Shown piece by piece: positions 63,031 through 64,000 of a DNA stretch of 64,000 nucleotides. This stretch comes from Quercus robur (Eukaryota; Streptophyta; Magnoliopsida; Fagales; Fagaceae): positions 41,257,942-41,321,941 of the forward strand of contig NC_065542.1 of assembly GCF_932294415.1 (NCBI RefSeq). The letters run 5' to 3'. Numbering within the stretch: position 1 is the first letter of the stretch; every line of letters begins with the position of its first letter. The position numbers were made by a program, and so were the translations under genes. The notes below the pieces were generated by a model. The model did no database searches. It saw only the letters and a list, made by a program, of their open reading frames with translations, and was not told the DNA's origin.

Positions 63031-63289
63031 TCATGCATGGATAGGAATCTAATAAGAATCTATGTACTTTTTTTTAGAATAAGAATCAATGTACTTGAAT
63101 CTATCATTATTTGTTTCATAGGGTACTTTTACAATACAAAATGAAAGAACATGATATACACACAAACCAAATTGTTTCGGTAAAAAAAAGCTATGGAAAG
63201 AATAAGAATATGTGTACTTTTTAGAATAAGAATTTAAAATATTTTTTTATTTCAAACAATTCTCTCTCTCTCTCTCTCTCTCTCCTCTA

Positions 63290-63861
63290 ATTTTCAGCAA
63301 CTTCATTGCCACAATTTTTCTTTTTCTTTTTCTTTTCCTTTCATTTCGGCAACAACATTGCGACCTTTTTTTTCCTTTTTTTCCTTCTATTTCAACAAAT
63401 CAATTGCCACAATTTTTTTCCCCTCTATTTCGGAAATGCCATTGCCACAAAATTTTTCCCCCTCCATTTTGACAATGCCATTGCCACATTTTTTTTTCCT
63501 CCCATTTTCAGCAACTTGGTTGCCACAATTCATATTTTCTCTCTCCTCTTCCCTACAATTTCGGCAACTTGGTTGCCACAATTTATAATCCCTTTCGAGC
63601 ACTTCACCTAGCATAGCACCTAGGGCACTTCACGGGCAGAGCTTGGGGCAGTAAGAATTTCGGTAATCTCATTACTGAAATTCAATTTTTTCTCCCTCCC
63701 CCATCACATCACTTATCTTCCCTCTTTCTCATACTTTTTCTTACAATTTCGGCAACGGTGTTGCCGAAATTCACTCCCTTTCCTTATTTTTCCAAATAAC
63801 TTTGAACTGTACTTATATCACCAATAAACTCAGTTTTTAACAATATTCAGCCAAAAGACTC
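63290..63861 (-). repeat. Right TIR of the 3.3-kb MULE, hairpin-module array
   Basis: Inverted partner of 60540-61020. About nine modules are visible, the clearest being GGCAACTTGGTTGCC (63560s) and GGCAACGGTGTTGCC (63750s). Confidence 0.85.
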
Positions 63862-64000
63862 CATGATTTAGATTCTCTTGATTTTTATGATAACTTTACT
63901 ATGAAATTTTAAAATCTTATATATCCATTTTTTTTTTTGGAGAAAATCTTATATATCCATGTTGAACGCTAATTATTGATAACTTTAATTTTCAAAATCT

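Larger units (their letters stand above)
60540..63861 (-). mobile_element. MULE with ~500-bp repeat-built TIRs, 3.3 kb, 10-bp TSD
   Basis: Ends GAGTCTTTTGGCTGAATATT (left) and its inverse (right). The target duplication catgatttag is at 60530-60539 and 63862-63871. TIR arms are about 60540-61020 and 63290-63861. The interior keeps one transposase-associated fragment. TIR sequence is unrelated to the other MULEs here. Confidence 0.9.

Noticed and set aside
1-64000. CRISPR array, bacterial operon or prophage
   Set aside because: All features are plant nuclear; no spaced direct repeats of CRISPR type.

Overview
The window is nuclear DNA of a woody eudicot. The evidence is intron-bearing plant genes, AT-rich introns, and a dense layer of plant transposons: Mutator-like elements (MULEs), hAT MITEs, L1 LINEs, an Au-type SINE and Ty3/gypsy Tat-lineage relics. 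The repeat families look like those of Fagaceae (oak, chestnut or beech), but that placement rests on memory of repeat style and is an inference.

Three host genes are well supported. ATG9 lies on + (coding exons 14731-23150, nine of them, 861 aa), with a likely non-coding leader exon ending at 11757. An ATL-type RING-H2 ubiquitin ligase lies on + (37170-38270, one exon). A kinesin-light-chain-like TPR protein lies on - (exons 43997-42304 and 40465-40225, 644 aa). They do not form a pathway together.

Most of the rest is mobile DNA. 1-1524 holds two MULE termini, one of them a Pack-MULE carrying a DUF2921 gene fragment. 2254-3890 is a small LTR element with a clean 5-bp target duplication. 6898-10938 holds a hAT-like MITE, an Au SINE, a solo LTR and small MITEs. 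ATG9 introns contain a CpG-decayed tRNA-Ala and an L1 LINE with a 268-bp triplication. 24345-32390 is a three-layer nest: an L1 LINE split by an LTR-like repeat, itself split by a nearly whole 5.6-kb MULE with transposase, GRF zinc-finger ORF, long TIRs and 9-bp target duplication. 32390-36454 is the 3' part of a gypsy element and 53935-59595 the 5' part of the same family in opposite orientation. 45930-47292 is a short MULE of the same TIR family. 49297-49489 and 50462-51053 are hAT MITEs with 8-bp target duplications. 60540-63861 is a different MULE with very long TIRs built from small GGCAAY-N3-RTTGCC palindromes.

The most striking large-scale signal is that the two gypsy pieces face each other as if one insertion had been cut by an inversion of about 21.5 kb carrying the RING-H2 and TPR genes. 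The 5 bp outside one LTR (aaatt) are the reverse complement of the 5 bp outside the other (aattt). I found no CRISPR array, bacterial gene, rRNA or clearly functional tRNA.
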